From contig JAEUKB010000063.1 of assembly GCA_016794365.1 (NCBI GenBank), positions 62,001 through 126,000 of the forward strand: a stretch of DNA of 64,000 nucleotides, written 5' to 3'. The position numbers and the translations under genes were made by a program. Within the stretch, counting starts at the first letter, position 1. Every line of letters starts with the position of its first letter. This DNA comes from Myxococcales bacterium (lineage in GTDB: Bacteria > Myxococcota_A > Polyangia > Palsa-1104 > JAEUJZ01). The notes beneath the pieces were generated by a model. That model was not told the DNA's origin. It was given only the letters and a program-made list of their open reading frames with translations, and did not search any database. Shown here piece after piece: positions 46,693 to 55,751 of the stretch.

Positions 46693-48032
46693 GCCTGCGG
46701 ATGACCAGAGTGCAAAGCGTGGGGCACGGGCTGCTCTGCGCGCTGCTGCTTGGGCCGCTGTGTCCACTTTCCGGAGCGCAGGCGCAGACCCTGTCCGCAG
46801 CCACCCTCACCGATAGTCAGCCAAGCGGAGAAGTCGAGGTCTTTGCGGAGCGCGGAACCCAGATCACAGTGGATGGAGAAGCGGCGCACACGCTGCCTCT
46901 GTCTGCACCGCTGCTCCTGCGGGCGGGACGACATGTCATCACCGCAGCGCAAGGACGAAGCACGCTCACGGCGCAGGTCGATGTTCGTGCCGGTCGCGCA
47001 CAAGAGGTTCGCTTTAACTTCAGCGTGCAAGCGGTGTCGATCACGGTGCCTCCGCACGCGCTGCTGCTGGAACAGTACGAAGGGATTCCCAAGGGAGCCG
47101 AGCCAGCGCTGGCCATTGCGACGGTGCGCGCGCTGTCCATGCAGCGACTGACGATGCTTCAGCTTCCGCGTGATGCGGTCTTGCCAGCAGACTGTCTGCA
47201 TCAGGTTTCCTGTCTGGTCGATCAAGCGGCCAAACAGGAAGCCGACTATGCGGTGGTGCTCTCGGTAACAGCCACAGCGAGCCCAGCGGATGCACCGGAC
47301 CGTCGCAGCTATCAGCTTCACGCGCAGATCGTGGATCGCAGCGTTGGACAGCAGGCCAGCGTGATCAGCGAATCCTGTAGCGGCTGTAGTACCGAGCTGC
47401 TGAAAGCGAAGCTGTCTTCGGTGCTGGCTCCGCTTGCGAGTGCGGCGCTGTCTCGCAAAAAGGGGACGCTACGCATCACAACGCAGCCTCCGCAAGCGGA
47501 AGTCTTTGTGAGCGGAGCGCGCATCGGAATGGCTCCGCTTGTGCGTACCGTGTGGGCTGGAACCACAGAACTGCGCGTCAGTCTGCCCGGCTATCGATCC
47601 ATCGAACAGAGAGTCGATGTGACAGACAATGCAGAGTCCTCTGTATCGCTGAAGCTGGAACCAGCGGAGCAAGAGTGGACCGATCAGGAGTCCGTTCCGC
47701 GCCCGCGCCCGATCATCGTGCTGGATGGCAGCAAGCCAAGTGTGTTGCGAGAGCCGCGTCCGCGCTGGAGACTGATTGCCGGAGCCGCAGCCGTGGGAGC
47801 AGGAGGCATCCTGTTGGGATTCGGAGGCGGTGCGCTCTCTATCGATGGTCAGTGCATCACACAAGCGGAAGGCTCGGCGCGTCACTGCGATGCGCTGTAT
47901 GCCACCAAGTCGCTTGGAGCGGGCCTGATGGCGACTGGATCTGCGCTGGTTTTGGGGGGAATCCTCACGATGGCATGGCCGGGCAGAGAGAGTTCTCCGC
48001 ATCCGAACAGCGCGCAAGGAGCAAGCAAGTGA
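46689..48032 (+). CDS. PEGA-domain exported protein
   Basis: A 447-residue protein whose ATG overlaps the kinase stop (ATGA). Signal peptide (GLLCALLLGPLCPLSGAQA), then a PEGA-like segment (FAERGTQITVDGEAAHTLPL), a central region with four Cys residues (DCLHQVSC, ESCSGCS), a clear PEGA domain at about 270-340 (LRITTQPPQAEVFVSGARIG; LRVSLPGYRSIEQRV) and two hydrophobic C-terminal segments. It belongs to the kinase / PEGA / IPT operon, with both junctions overlapping. It may be an envelope partner of the kinase. Confidence 0.78.
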   Translation: MSLRMTRVQSVGHGLLCALLLGPLCPLSGAQAQTLSAATLTDSQPSGEVEVFAERGTQITVDGEAAHTLPLSAPLLLRAGRHVITAAQGRSTLTAQVDVRAGRAQEVRFNFSVQAVSITVPPHALLLEQYEGIPKGAEPALAIATVRALSMQRLTMLQLPRDAVLPADCLHQVSCLVDQAAKQEADYAVVLSVTATASPADAPDRRSYQLHAQIVDRSVGQQASVISESCSGCSTELLKAKLSSVLAPLASAALSRKKGTLRITTQPPQAEVFVSGARIGMAPLVRTVWAGTTELRVSLPGYRSIEQRVDVTDNAESSVSLKLEPAEQEWTDQESVPRPRPIIVLDGSKPSVLREPRPRWRLIAGAAAVGAGGILLGFGGGALSIDGQCITQAEGSARHCDALYATKSLGAGLMATGSALVLGGILTMAWPGRESSPHPNSAQGASK

Positions 48033-48694
48033 GACACCGCGCAGACATCGCACGCACGCTACTTTGTTTGGGAATCGTACTGACCAGCGCAAGCTGTGAA
48101 GCCCTGTTTGGCGGACTGTCTCAGGCGAACCCAGAGAGCTGCGTGGCAAACCCCGAACTGTGCCAGGCCAGCGAATCGGTCTGTAACGAACTGACACGGG
48201 AGTGTGAGCCTGCGCTGCGGCTCGAATCGATCTCGCCTCGTGCTGCGCTGTACGACAAAGAAGTGATGGTGACGATCCAAGGACGGAACTTTGTTCCGGG
48301 TATGACGCTCACCATTGGGGGAAGATCTGCGACGCAGGTTCAGGTCGTCTCTGCGACGCAGCTTACCGCGATGGCGCCTGTCTTTCGCGGCAGCAAAGAG
48401 CGGATGGAGGTGATCCTGACCGCTCCGTCTGGACAGAAGCTGTCCGCTGGAAAGCTGTTTCACTACTTTCCGTTTCCGCAGTTTGCGCCGGTTATCCAAA
48501 TCAGTAGCCCAACGACCAGCACCATGTTTCGCGCGGCGGACTTCAATCAGGACGGACGAATCGATCTCGCGATGTCATCGGATGCGGTGTCTTCTGTCGC
48601 GATGTTTTTGGGACAACAGAGCGGAACGCTACAGCCAGCAGCCCCGGTTCCGTTTCTGACTCGTCCCTTTGCGATGGCGCTGGGGGACGCATAA
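48029..48694 (+). pseudogene. IPT/TIG and FG-GAP lipoprotein, truncated at its 3' end
   Basis: The GTG at 48029 overlaps the previous stop (GTGA). Lipobox LTSASC, a Cys-rich N-terminus, an IPT/TIG domain (LESISPRAALYDKEVMVTIQG), then the first FG-GAP repeats (FRAADFNQDGRIDLAMS). The last residues FAMALGDA are the beginning of another repeat, where DGDGK would be expected; instead AT-rich DNA and a stop follow. The downstream part is not found in the window. The 221-residue product would be a fragment. A damaged serine recombinase gene lies 53 bases further on. Confidence 0.8.
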
Positions 48695-48747
48695 TCTAAT
48701 TATCAATTGGCTCCTAACGCGCACAGTTGGCGACGGAAGGAGCTGTC

Positions 48748-49044
48748 ATGAGGAGTGCGAACAGAGTCCACTTGGGAGTCCCGAGCAGAGACTCCAAGCG
48801 ACCTTACGGAGTGGAAGGAACGCAGCGTAGAGCGGTTGGTTACATCCGCGTGTCCACGGACATGCAGGCGGCGGATGGACTGTCTCTGGATGCGCAACAG
48901 CGTGTTGAGGATGAAGCGGAACAGAGCGTCATCGCGCAGCTTTGGCAGTGGGCGCTCGATGGTGTGAAAGTGACAGAGATGGCGCGGCGACTGAACGCGA
49001 AGTGCATGGACTCCTCCGATCGAGTGACGCCGCGAAGATTCTGA
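48748..49044 (+). pseudogene. Serine recombinase, internally deleted remnant
   Basis: A 98-residue frame with an excellent AAGGAG before its ATG. Residues about 25-50 are the N-terminus of a resolvase-type catalytic domain (AVGYIRVSTDMQAADGLSLD, with the nucleophilic Ser). It then jumps to a sequence resembling the C-terminal end of that domain and the following linker (GVKVTEMARRLNAKC), with roughly 100 residues missing. It could not recombine DNA. It probably marks the junction of a decayed element. The bases to 49132 carry no gene. Confidence 0.72.
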
Positions 49045-49132
49045 GTCCCAGACAGTATTTGCAGATGATGCTGACGAAGATGGAACGCGCGCACGCGACG
49101 GAAAATCCGAAGGAACCTGCTCTCAAAAGACG

Positions 49133-49678
49133 TTACCCGGTGGGGGCGGTGGAGTGTTTCGATGGCAGCGGACCCGGACTCACCCGCTGCGCGAGCCACA
49201 AAGCGAGTGGTGGAAGCAGCGTAAGCTGAAGCAGCAGGCCGGGCCACGGTGCGAAGAACAAGCCATGCAAGGCGCGCAGTAGCGGCTTGCCAAACACCAG
49301 CGCAGGGACAAGATACGCGAGTCGCCCCACAAGCTGCGCACCGATGAGACAGAGAAATAGGCTTCCCAGACCCCGGCCGTAGCGCGACAGCCAGCCTGCA
49401 GCGGCTCCATAGGCAAAGACCTCGCAGGCCAGCGGAAGCAGTCGTTCAAACGGTAGGTGGCTGCCCAACAGTTCACTGATTGCGACTGCAATGCCAACGC
49501 CGAGACCTGCTGCCTGACCGAGCGCGAGACCTGCGAGCAGTGGTGCAATGTGAACCGGCAGATAGATCCAGCACTGTGCTTGTAGGGCGTGCGCAGCGTG
49601 AGGGACCAGAGCACCGAGCACAAGGAGGGTCCAAAACATGGCAGAACGAATGGGGCTAGCTCGCATGGGATGCGTCAC
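49133..49678 (-). CDS. ECF-transporter S-component-like membrane protein
   Basis: A 181-residue hydrophobic protein with about five to six membrane segments. The region YLPVHIAPLLAGLALGQAAGLGVGIAVAIS (cited in part: LPVHIAPLLAGLALG) matches the pattern of ECF S components, which bind a vitamin or metal for import with the EcfA/EcfT energy module. No ATPase or EcfT gene is nearby, so it would use a shared module or act alone. The start is uncertain (GTG 49678, ATG 49666 or ATG 49639), with no clear Shine-Dalgarno. It converges with the recombinase remnant. Confidence 0.65.
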   Translation of the reverse strand: MTHPMRASPIRSAMFWTLLVLGALVPHAAHALQAQCWIYLPVHIAPLLAGLALGQAAGLGVGIAVAISELLGSHLPFERLLPLACEVFAYGAAAGWLSRYGRGLGSLFLCLIGAQLVGRLAYLVPALVFGKPLLRALHGLFFAPWPGLLLQLTLLPPLALWLAQRVSPGPLPSKHSTAPTG

Positions 49679-49762
49679 GCTACTCGAATCGGAGCGCGAT
49701 GCTTCACCAGTTCTTCATGAAACAGCTGCGACCTGACCGCGCGTCCATTTCGGACGGCGGTT

Positions 49763-51214
49763 TCAACGGACCGCTGCGGGTCTCTGTGTGGCAGTGCGTT
49801 GGACGGTGGCGTTCGTACGGCTGCTGTGGCGTCGGCTCCTGAGCGAAAAGTCGGCTGTGATCTGTCGGTAGAATGCGTCTACTTCGGTGGCGGCGGCTCC
49901 CCAGACAAACGACTGTGGGCCCGCTTCGCAAAGGATCCGGTGCTCGACGAGCGCGCGGTATGCATCTTCGAGGTGCGGCAGATGAGCGACCGGATAGGCT
50001 TGCACGAGTGCGTGCGGGCTGGGAAATGGCAGCAGTCCGCCCGGTGCTCCGAGATGTCTCGTCGCTAGCTCGTAATCAAGTACAATCGGTGCCATCAGTG
50101 CCTCGACGACACGGCGTAGGCAAGGATCTTCCGTATCGTCCGGCGCGGTTCGCTCCACGAAGCTACGTCGTTCGACGTGGTGCCGAATGGCGTAATTGTT
50201 CGGAAACAGTCGCAGCGCGTCTCCAAAGAACCAGTGCATCCATTGGTTACGTAGCGACTGTTGCAACGCCGACCGTACGCCGCATGGTGGCGGAAGTTCG
50301 CTATCGAGGACGCGACCACCACGCCTCTGGATTGCATCCGCGAGCCAGTCCTCGCTGACCGACGTTACATGGGCGTGGGCAAGAAAGGCGCGCAGATGGA
50401 AGCGACTTACTGCGGTATGGCGCTGCTGTTCTGCAACGACGTGCTTCGCCAGCGAAGCGATATCCGTGTCGGATTGAAGCCGGGCCGTGGTTCCACAGGT
50501 GATGTGGATTCGTCCCAAGTGAACCTGTTTGCGAGCGACCTCGTTCAACCAACAGAGCAGTGCGCGTAGCGACATGCGCGGTCGCGCTCCCCCGCGCAGT
50601 TCATCGGCAAACGCAGACTCTTCGGGCAAGCGCTCGTAGGCAAAGGCGATGGGGAGCACGACGAAGGAGTGCCCAGTCGCTTGCAAGCCGCGCAGGAGGC
50701 CTCGCTTGGGGGCCAGCACATGCCGCGAACGGCTGCGCTGTCCTTCGATGAAAAACATCAGGGAACCACCCTGCGCTGCGAGTCGGTGAAGCTCTGCATT
50801 CAGCGCTGGTGCCTGCGTACCAGCCCCGCGTCGGACGTAGAATGCCTGTGCCTTCTTGAGCACGCGCCCGACGATTGGAATGCGTGCAAAGTCGTCTGCT
50901 GCGGCAATGTGTGGGATCGGAATTCCGAGTTCCGGGTACTGAAAGCACAGATAGCTCATGAGCAGGAAGTCGAAGTAGCTACGGTGCGAGGGAGCCAGTA
51001 CGAAGAGGGAATCCGACGGCGCTTCCGCCACGGCACGCTCGAATGAAGCGAGATCGAACGTAACGCGAGCGGTACAGCAGCGTAGTACCTTACGAAAGGA
51101 GTACCCGAGCAGACGAATGATCGCCGATCCGTGTGGCTGTGCGAGTGCCCACGCGAAGTCCCAGCGACCATCATGATGTACAGCCCCGGCGAGTAGTTCC
51201 TCGGTGCTGTCCAT
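49763..51214 (-). CDS. Glycerol-3-phosphate/DHAP acyltransferase-like protein
   Basis: A 483-residue PlsB/GNPAT-type acyltransferase. The catalytic HX4D motif is PSHRSYFDFLLMSY; the second block is FFIEGQRSRSRHVLAPKRGLL; the third VVLPIAFAYERL. The ATG at 51214 follows the stop of the alkyl-DHAP-synthase-like gene after 2 bases; the longer frame is therefore not used. Paired with that gene, its most likely job is acylation of dihydroxyacetone phosphate at position 1, the first step of ether-lipid synthesis; acylation of glycerol-3-phosphate is the alternative. Confidence 0.83.
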   Translation of the reverse strand: MDSTEELLAGAVHHDGRWDFAWALAQPHGSAIIRLLGYSFRKVLRCCTARVTFDLASFERAVAEAPSDSLFVLAPSHRSYFDFLLMSYLCFQYPELGIPIPHIAAADDFARIPIVGRVLKKAQAFYVRRGAGTQAPALNAELHRLAAQGGSLMFFIEGQRSRSRHVLAPKRGLLRGLQATGHSFVVLPIAFAYERLPEESAFADELRGGARPRMSLRALLCWLNEVARKQVHLGRIHITCGTTARLQSDTDIASLAKHVVAEQQRHTAVSRFHLRAFLAHAHVTSVSEDWLADAIQRRGGRVLDSELPPPCGVRSALQQSLRNQWMHWFFGDALRLFPNNYAIRHHVERRSFVERTAPDDTEDPCLRRVVEALMAPIVLDYELATRHLGAPGGLLPFPSPHALVQAYPVAHLPHLEDAYRALVEHRILCEAGPQSFVWGAAATEVDAFYRQITADFSLRSRRHSSRTNATVQRTATQRPAAVR

Positions 51215-51216
51215 CG

Positions 51217-53091
51217 TCAGGTTCCCTCGCGTTCGAGCTGCACCTGTCCCAACACGCCGTGATTTGATGCACCAAAGAGATTGTCCGGATCGATGGCCTG
51301 CTTCACCTGTTTCACAACGGACAGCGCGCCTTCGGAATAGATGTCTTGTAGGAAGTCCTGACGGATCTTGCCGACACCATGGTGATGCGAAAGAGAGCCA
51401 CCAGAAGCGAGGATCTCTTCGCGTACAGCGTGTTCGAGTTCGGTGTAGCTCTTCACCGGATCCGCGACGCCCTTGGCGTAGAAGCCGAGGTAAAAGTAGA
51501 TGCACACGCCAGAGGAATAGACCTGCGTGATGCGGCCTGTGAAGAAGGGATTGCCTGGGAGCCGACGCGCTTCGTGTTCGCGATGAACGCGATCACGGAC
51601 TCGCTCGTACAGTTCCAGTGCGCGGCTCCAGGGCACGCTGGTCTCGAAGCTCTCGGCAATTGCCCAGTGCTCGAACGTCAGATCGCGGATGTAAGCGATG
51701 CCAAAGGTGAGCTGGTATCCACGCTCGCCGTTGGTCGCACCAGCCTTCATGCCACCGTGCTTTTTGGCGATGCGATAGAGAGTCTGTTCCTGGAAACGGA
51801 CTTCCTCTTCGCTGCCCTCGAACACGATGGTGGCGACGGTGAGCTTGAAGGGATCATAGCCTTTGATGCGCGTGACGATGAGCTTCTCCGCAGCGCTTTT
51901 GGCGCGCGCTGCAAAGCCGGTTGTCTTGGGCTTTAACGCCTGGCCGAAGTGGAACTGCGTGTTGTCCATGACGCGCACGCTGGCAGGCACCGCACCGGAT
52001 TGCTGAAGCTCATAGAGAAACGACAGACCGCTTGCCAGATCGGGAAACAGTACGCTGCCGTAGCGCTGTACCGCAGGCACGGGGAACAGCTTCACGATGG
52101 CGCTCGTGATGATTCCGAAGTTGCCCTCACTGCCGAATAGGAAGTTCTTGGGGTTTACGCCGATGCTCTCACGCGGGCCGACCTGCGGACGTTCAATGAC
52201 GCCATGCGCGACGACGACCTGCATGTCTAGGACCAGATCCTCAATGTTGCCGTAGCGGTTTTTTTTCATGCCGCTCGCGTTGGTCGCGATCCAGCCGCCA
52301 AGTGTCGAAAACTCGAGGCTGTCGGGCTCGTGGCCCATGGTGAATCCGTGCTTCGCAAGCTCGTGAACGATGTGGCGGCCAGTGGCTCCCGCTTCGATGC
52401 GGGCAGTACGGTTCACCGAATCGATCCACAGAATCCTGTCCATTCGCCGCATGGAGACTGCGATGACGAAGCGCTCTTCTCCAATCGGGAGACGTAGCGC
52501 ATCGGTCACATTGGTTCCGCCACCAAAGGGGACGAGGCAAGCGCCGTGCTCCTTTGCTGTGGCTGTAATCTGCACGACCTCATCGTGTGAGTTCGGGAAC
52601 ACCACGAGATCCGGCACACGATCGATCTGCCCGTAGCGGATGGCCCAGATTTCAGCGCCGGTGTGCCCGTGTCCGTGTCGCAGACGGACAAGCGCATCCT
52701 GCGAGAGCTGATCTGGTTGGAGGAAGCGCTGGAGCGCAGCCAGTAGCTCCGGTGCTGTACCTGCTGGCGGGACGTTGGGCGGATAGTGCGGCTCGTTGCG
52801 GTTGTCGTAGCCTAACGGCGCTCCGAGCTTCTCTGCCATCCAGGGCATCAGTGTGGGCAACTCGACGTTGCTGATGTTGTAGCGGTTGCCAGTGAGGACT
52901 ACGCTGCCGTTCTTCTGCACAACGAAGCGCGTGTCCTTGAATCCCCAACCGTCGGCCGCTTCTTCTTCCTGCGAAGAGACAGAACGCGACGGTACAATGC
53001 GCGTGTTGCCCTGCTGTATCGCAGGTGCGCTCTGTTGGTTCTTGTGTTCTAGAATGGTACGTCCGGTTTTGTTTTGCTCACGAAGCGACAT
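51217..53091 (-). CDS. Alkyl-dihydroxyacetonephosphate synthase homologue (FAD-linked)
   Basis: A 624-residue protein of the vanillyl-alcohol-oxidase flavin family that closely follows the peroxisomal enzyme AGPS. Visible are the FAD loop PFGGGTNVTDAL, the segment GHEPDSLEFSTLGGWIATNA followed by GMKKNRYGNIEDLV, GSEGNFGIIT, the substrate segment GRITQVYSSGVCIYFYLGF with the key tyrosine, and SLSHHHGVGK with the catalytic histidines. It would swap the acyl chain of acyl-DHAP for a fatty alcohol, creating the ether bond. The ATG at 53091 has GGAGG before it. The acyltransferase gene follows directly, so both act in one pathway. Confidence 0.9.
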   Translation of the reverse strand: MSLREQNKTGRTILEHKNQQSAPAIQQGNTRIVPSRSVSSQEEEAADGWGFKDTRFVVQKNGSVVLTGNRYNISNVELPTLMPWMAEKLGAPLGYDNRNEPHYPPNVPPAGTAPELLAALQRFLQPDQLSQDALVRLRHGHGHTGAEIWAIRYGQIDRVPDLVVFPNSHDEVVQITATAKEHGACLVPFGGGTNVTDALRLPIGEERFVIAVSMRRMDRILWIDSVNRTARIEAGATGRHIVHELAKHGFTMGHEPDSLEFSTLGGWIATNASGMKKNRYGNIEDLVLDMQVVVAHGVIERPQVGPRESIGVNPKNFLFGSEGNFGIITSAIVKLFPVPAVQRYGSVLFPDLASGLSFLYELQQSGAVPASVRVMDNTQFHFGQALKPKTTGFAARAKSAAEKLIVTRIKGYDPFKLTVATIVFEGSEEEVRFQEQTLYRIAKKHGGMKAGATNGERGYQLTFGIAYIRDLTFEHWAIAESFETSVPWSRALELYERVRDRVHREHEARRLPGNPFFTGRITQVYSSGVCIYFYLGFYAKGVADPVKSYTELEHAVREEILASGGSLSHHHGVGKIRQDFLQDIYSEGALSVVKQVKQAIDPDNLFGASNHGVLGQVQLEREGT

Positions 53092-53268
53092 GATCAGTCC
53101 TCCAACTACGAGCGCGCAGCGAGCCCGCGTCGCAGTACCCAGCGATCGAATGGGAAGTCCGTTCCGCACCTGTGAAAAGCGACGAACGGAGCGGTACTTG
53201 CGCCGAATGCGACACACGATCTGCACGCATCTAGGTACAGATCGATGGCGCGTTACGCACGGCGCGCG

Positions 53269-54300
53269 TTATCCAAAGAGCGTGTTGTACCGACGCGATG
53301 CGCGCAGCTTCCATGCGCCTTCGTGGAACGCGTGCGAAGCGAGAAGCGGCAGCGTCATCGTGAGTTCGCCGAAGACCATCTGCTCGAACGTTGTATCAAC
53401 CTTGCCCCAGGAACATGCCTCACGCAGCGTCGAACCGGACAGCGCGCCATCACGTTCATCTGCCACCGTGAGCTGCACCGCGTACTTGTGCATCTGTACC
53501 GACTTTCCGAGCAGCTCGGCAGCAACCACTGTGTCCTGCGCGAAGTTTTTCGGAACTCCGCCCCCCAGCATGAGCAGTCCGGTCTCCTTTGCTGCGAGCT
53601 TTACGCGCGTAAGCTCGAGGAAGTCCCGCACGCTATCGATCGACAGGTGCGGCTGCCCTTGCCGTTCCCACTGATAGTGAACCAGACCAAAGCCAGCAGA
53701 GCAGTCGCTGAAAGCCGGGCAGAAGATCGGCACACCGCACTCCCAAGCTGCAAGCACGACGCTGTCGGTTCCCTTTCTGTTTGCAGCCAGGTAGCGACCC
53801 ATCTCACCGATGAACTCACGCGAGGAATAAGGACGAGGTGCTAGCGTCGCTGCGAGCTTGGCAATGGTCATGTCGCAGACACGCAGTTCATCTTCGTCGA
53901 TGAATGTATCGTAGATGCGATCGATGCCAAGCGCGCGCAGCGCCTGATCATCCACAAGGGAGCTACCGATGTAGTGTTGGAATCCGAGCCCCTCGAAGAA
54001 GTCCTGATCGACGATGTTGGCTCCCGTAGAGACAATGGCATCGACCATATTGTGACGGATGAGATCCACCAAGATCTGCTTAAGTCCCGCCGACACCAGC
54101 GAGCCTGCAAGACAGAGGATCACGGCACCGCCCTCCTCGCGCAGCATGGCATCGTAGATCGATGCAGCCCGGTGGAGGTTGCGTGCTTGGAACGCCATCG
54201 CTCCCATTGCTTTCACAATCGGTCGCGCATCCATCGCCGTGTCTTTGATGTCGATGTGGCGGATCGGGCTGCGAAGGAGGTCTTGTTTCGTCTGAACCAT
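53269..54300 (-). CDS. Deoxyhypusine-synthase-family protein
   Basis: About 343 residues from the ATG at 54300 (a GTG at 54330 is also possible). It matches the bacterial deoxyhypusine-synthase-like / homospermidine-synthase-like group: NAD-binding VSTGANIVDQDFFEGLG, IFCPAFSDCSAGFGL, and the active-site lysine region LMLGGGVPKNFAQDT. Bacteria have no eIF5A, so the substrate is probably a polyamine (transfer of an aminobutyl group from spermidine). It lies upstream of the ether-lipid pair on the same strand, with a 177-bp gap; a functional link is not evident. Confidence 0.85.
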   Translation of the reverse strand: MVQTKQDLLRSPIRHIDIKDTAMDARPIVKAMGAMAFQARNLHRAASIYDAMLREEGGAVILCLAGSLVSAGLKQILVDLIRHNMVDAIVSTGANIVDQDFFEGLGFQHYIGSSLVDDQALRALGIDRIYDTFIDEDELRVCDMTIAKLAATLAPRPYSSREFIGEMGRYLAANRKGTDSVVLAAWECGVPIFCPAFSDCSAGFGLVHYQWERQGQPHLSIDSVRDFLELTRVKLAAKETGLLMLGGGVPKNFAQDTVVAAELLGKSVQMHKYAVQLTVADERDGALSGSTLREACSWGKVDTTFEQMVFGELTMTLPLLASHAFHEGAWKLRASRRYNTLFG

Positions 54301-54485
54301 CGTAATGAACCCATGCGACCTTGGATTCACCCCGACGGCATCGGTCGAACACAGCCATCGAGGAGCGGTCTACGGTGGGACAATCCCAGCCGCCATCGAA
54401 CCGCTTCGTGGCTACATCCATAGCTATCGCGCACGCCTTTTACCTGTCAAGTCAAGCAGTGCGTGCGAACGGCAAAGATGCCAGC

Positions 54486-55442
54486 TCAGCGCGCACGGAT
54501 CCACGCATAGGTCTGCCTCAGTCCCTCTTCGAGCGGAGTTGTCGCTCGCCAGCCAAGCAGCGCGTGCGCTTTCTCTACGTTGCCCAACCGTGAGCTGCCA
54601 GCGGTCCAGTCTGCCGGTCCGTGCTCGATGGCCACATCGCGACCGCTCACCTTACGCATCATCTCAAGCAGATCGATCACCCGCACGCCAACTCCGCTGC
54701 CAACATTGAATACCTCTGATGAGACACCACAAGTCAGCGCGCGCAGGGTTGCCTCAACCGCATCGTCCACGAACACGTAGTCCAGGATCTGTCCACCGTC
54801 TCCGTACGCGATGGCTGCTTCTCCACGCAGGAGCCGCTCAAAATTGCGCAAGATGACGGACTTGTATCCCTGACCGGCGTACTGGTACGGACCGTATACG
54901 AACAAGAACCGCACGACGTTCCAGCTCAGTCCATTCCGATCGGCTGCATAGCGCAGCAAGTGCTCTCCCGCGAGCTTCGAGATGCCGTAGACCGTCTTCG
55001 GAGCCGGGATCTCATCCTCGCGAAACGGAGGGCCATTCATTCGTCCATACGCATAGAGCGATGAGGAATAGACCACGCGCCGGATGCCAGCTTGCCCCGC
55101 TGCCTCGTACAAGTGCTGCGTTCCTTCGATGTTGGCGCGCAGAACCCACGATGGCTCGTCCTTGGACTGATTGTGCTTCTCAGCTGCCAAATGGAACAGA
55201 TAATCGACGCCCGTGAGGTGCTGTCTCAGCCGCTCTGGATCGTCTGTCCCGAGCGTGAACGGAATCAGTGTGACCTGCGCACCGCAAGCTGTCAGGTTCG
55301 CTGGGTCTCCGTAGCGAAGGCTGTCGAGCACCACGATGCGTGCGACCCGCTCAGCAAGCAGCCTACGTACCAAGTGTGAGCCGATGAAGCCCGCACCACC
55401 AGTCACTGCGACCGTCGCTCCAGACAGAGAGAGTGTATCCAT
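54486..55442 (-). CDS. NAD-dependent sugar-nucleotide epimerase/dehydratase
   Basis: A 318-residue extended short-chain dehydrogenase. Motifs: TGGAGFIGSH (NAD), FHLAAEKHNQ, SSSLYAYG (catalytic Ser) and YGISK (Tyr, Lys), followed by RFLFVYGPYQ. It resembles UDP-glucose 4-epimerase-like enzymes that alter surface sugars. AAGGAGG lies before the ATG at 55442. No glycosyltransferase is adjacent, so the substrate is unknown. Confidence 0.88.
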   Translation of the reverse strand: MDTLSLSGATVAVTGGAGFIGSHLVRRLLAERVARIVVLDSLRYGDPANLTACGAQVTLIPFTLGTDDPERLRQHLTGVDYLFHLAAEKHNQSKDEPSWVLRANIEGTQHLYEAAGQAGIRRVVYSSSLYAYGRMNGPPFREDEIPAPKTVYGISKLAGEHLLRYAADRNGLSWNVVRFLFVYGPYQYAGQGYKSVILRNFERLLRGEAAIAYGDGGQILDYVFVDDAVEATLRALTCGVSSEVFNVGSGVGVRVIDLLEMMRKVSGRDVAIEHGPADWTAGSSRLGNVEKAHALLGWRATTPLEEGLRQTYAWIRAR

Positions 55443-55751
55443 TCGTGCATGCCTCCTTCGGAGAGGAGTCTTTATCATCATTCCGAACAGGAATTCGAGA
55501 ACAGCCAGACAGACCGCAATGTGGAGATGGGCCGACGGGCACCGACTCGCACGACGATCATGCATCTACAGGACGGACCCCGTTTCCGAACAGACTGAGC
55601 CTTGGCCAGTCGTTACAGCGACTCCTGTGACGCGTTGCTTGGCTCGTCGCAGACCGGACACAGCTTCTTTTCCGTCGTGTCACAGTACTGCGACAGTTGT
55701 GTAGGTGTGTCGTCGGTGTGCCACTCTCGACGGTCAATCAGCGAATCGAGA
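55443..55751. other. 309-bp gap without a gene
   Basis: Lies between the stop of the large kinase and the start of the epimerase, both on the minus strand. It must hold the epimerase promoter and any kinase terminator. No clear hairpin, promoter pair or repeat was seen apart from the epimerase Shine-Dalgarno near 55455. Confidence 0.5.
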
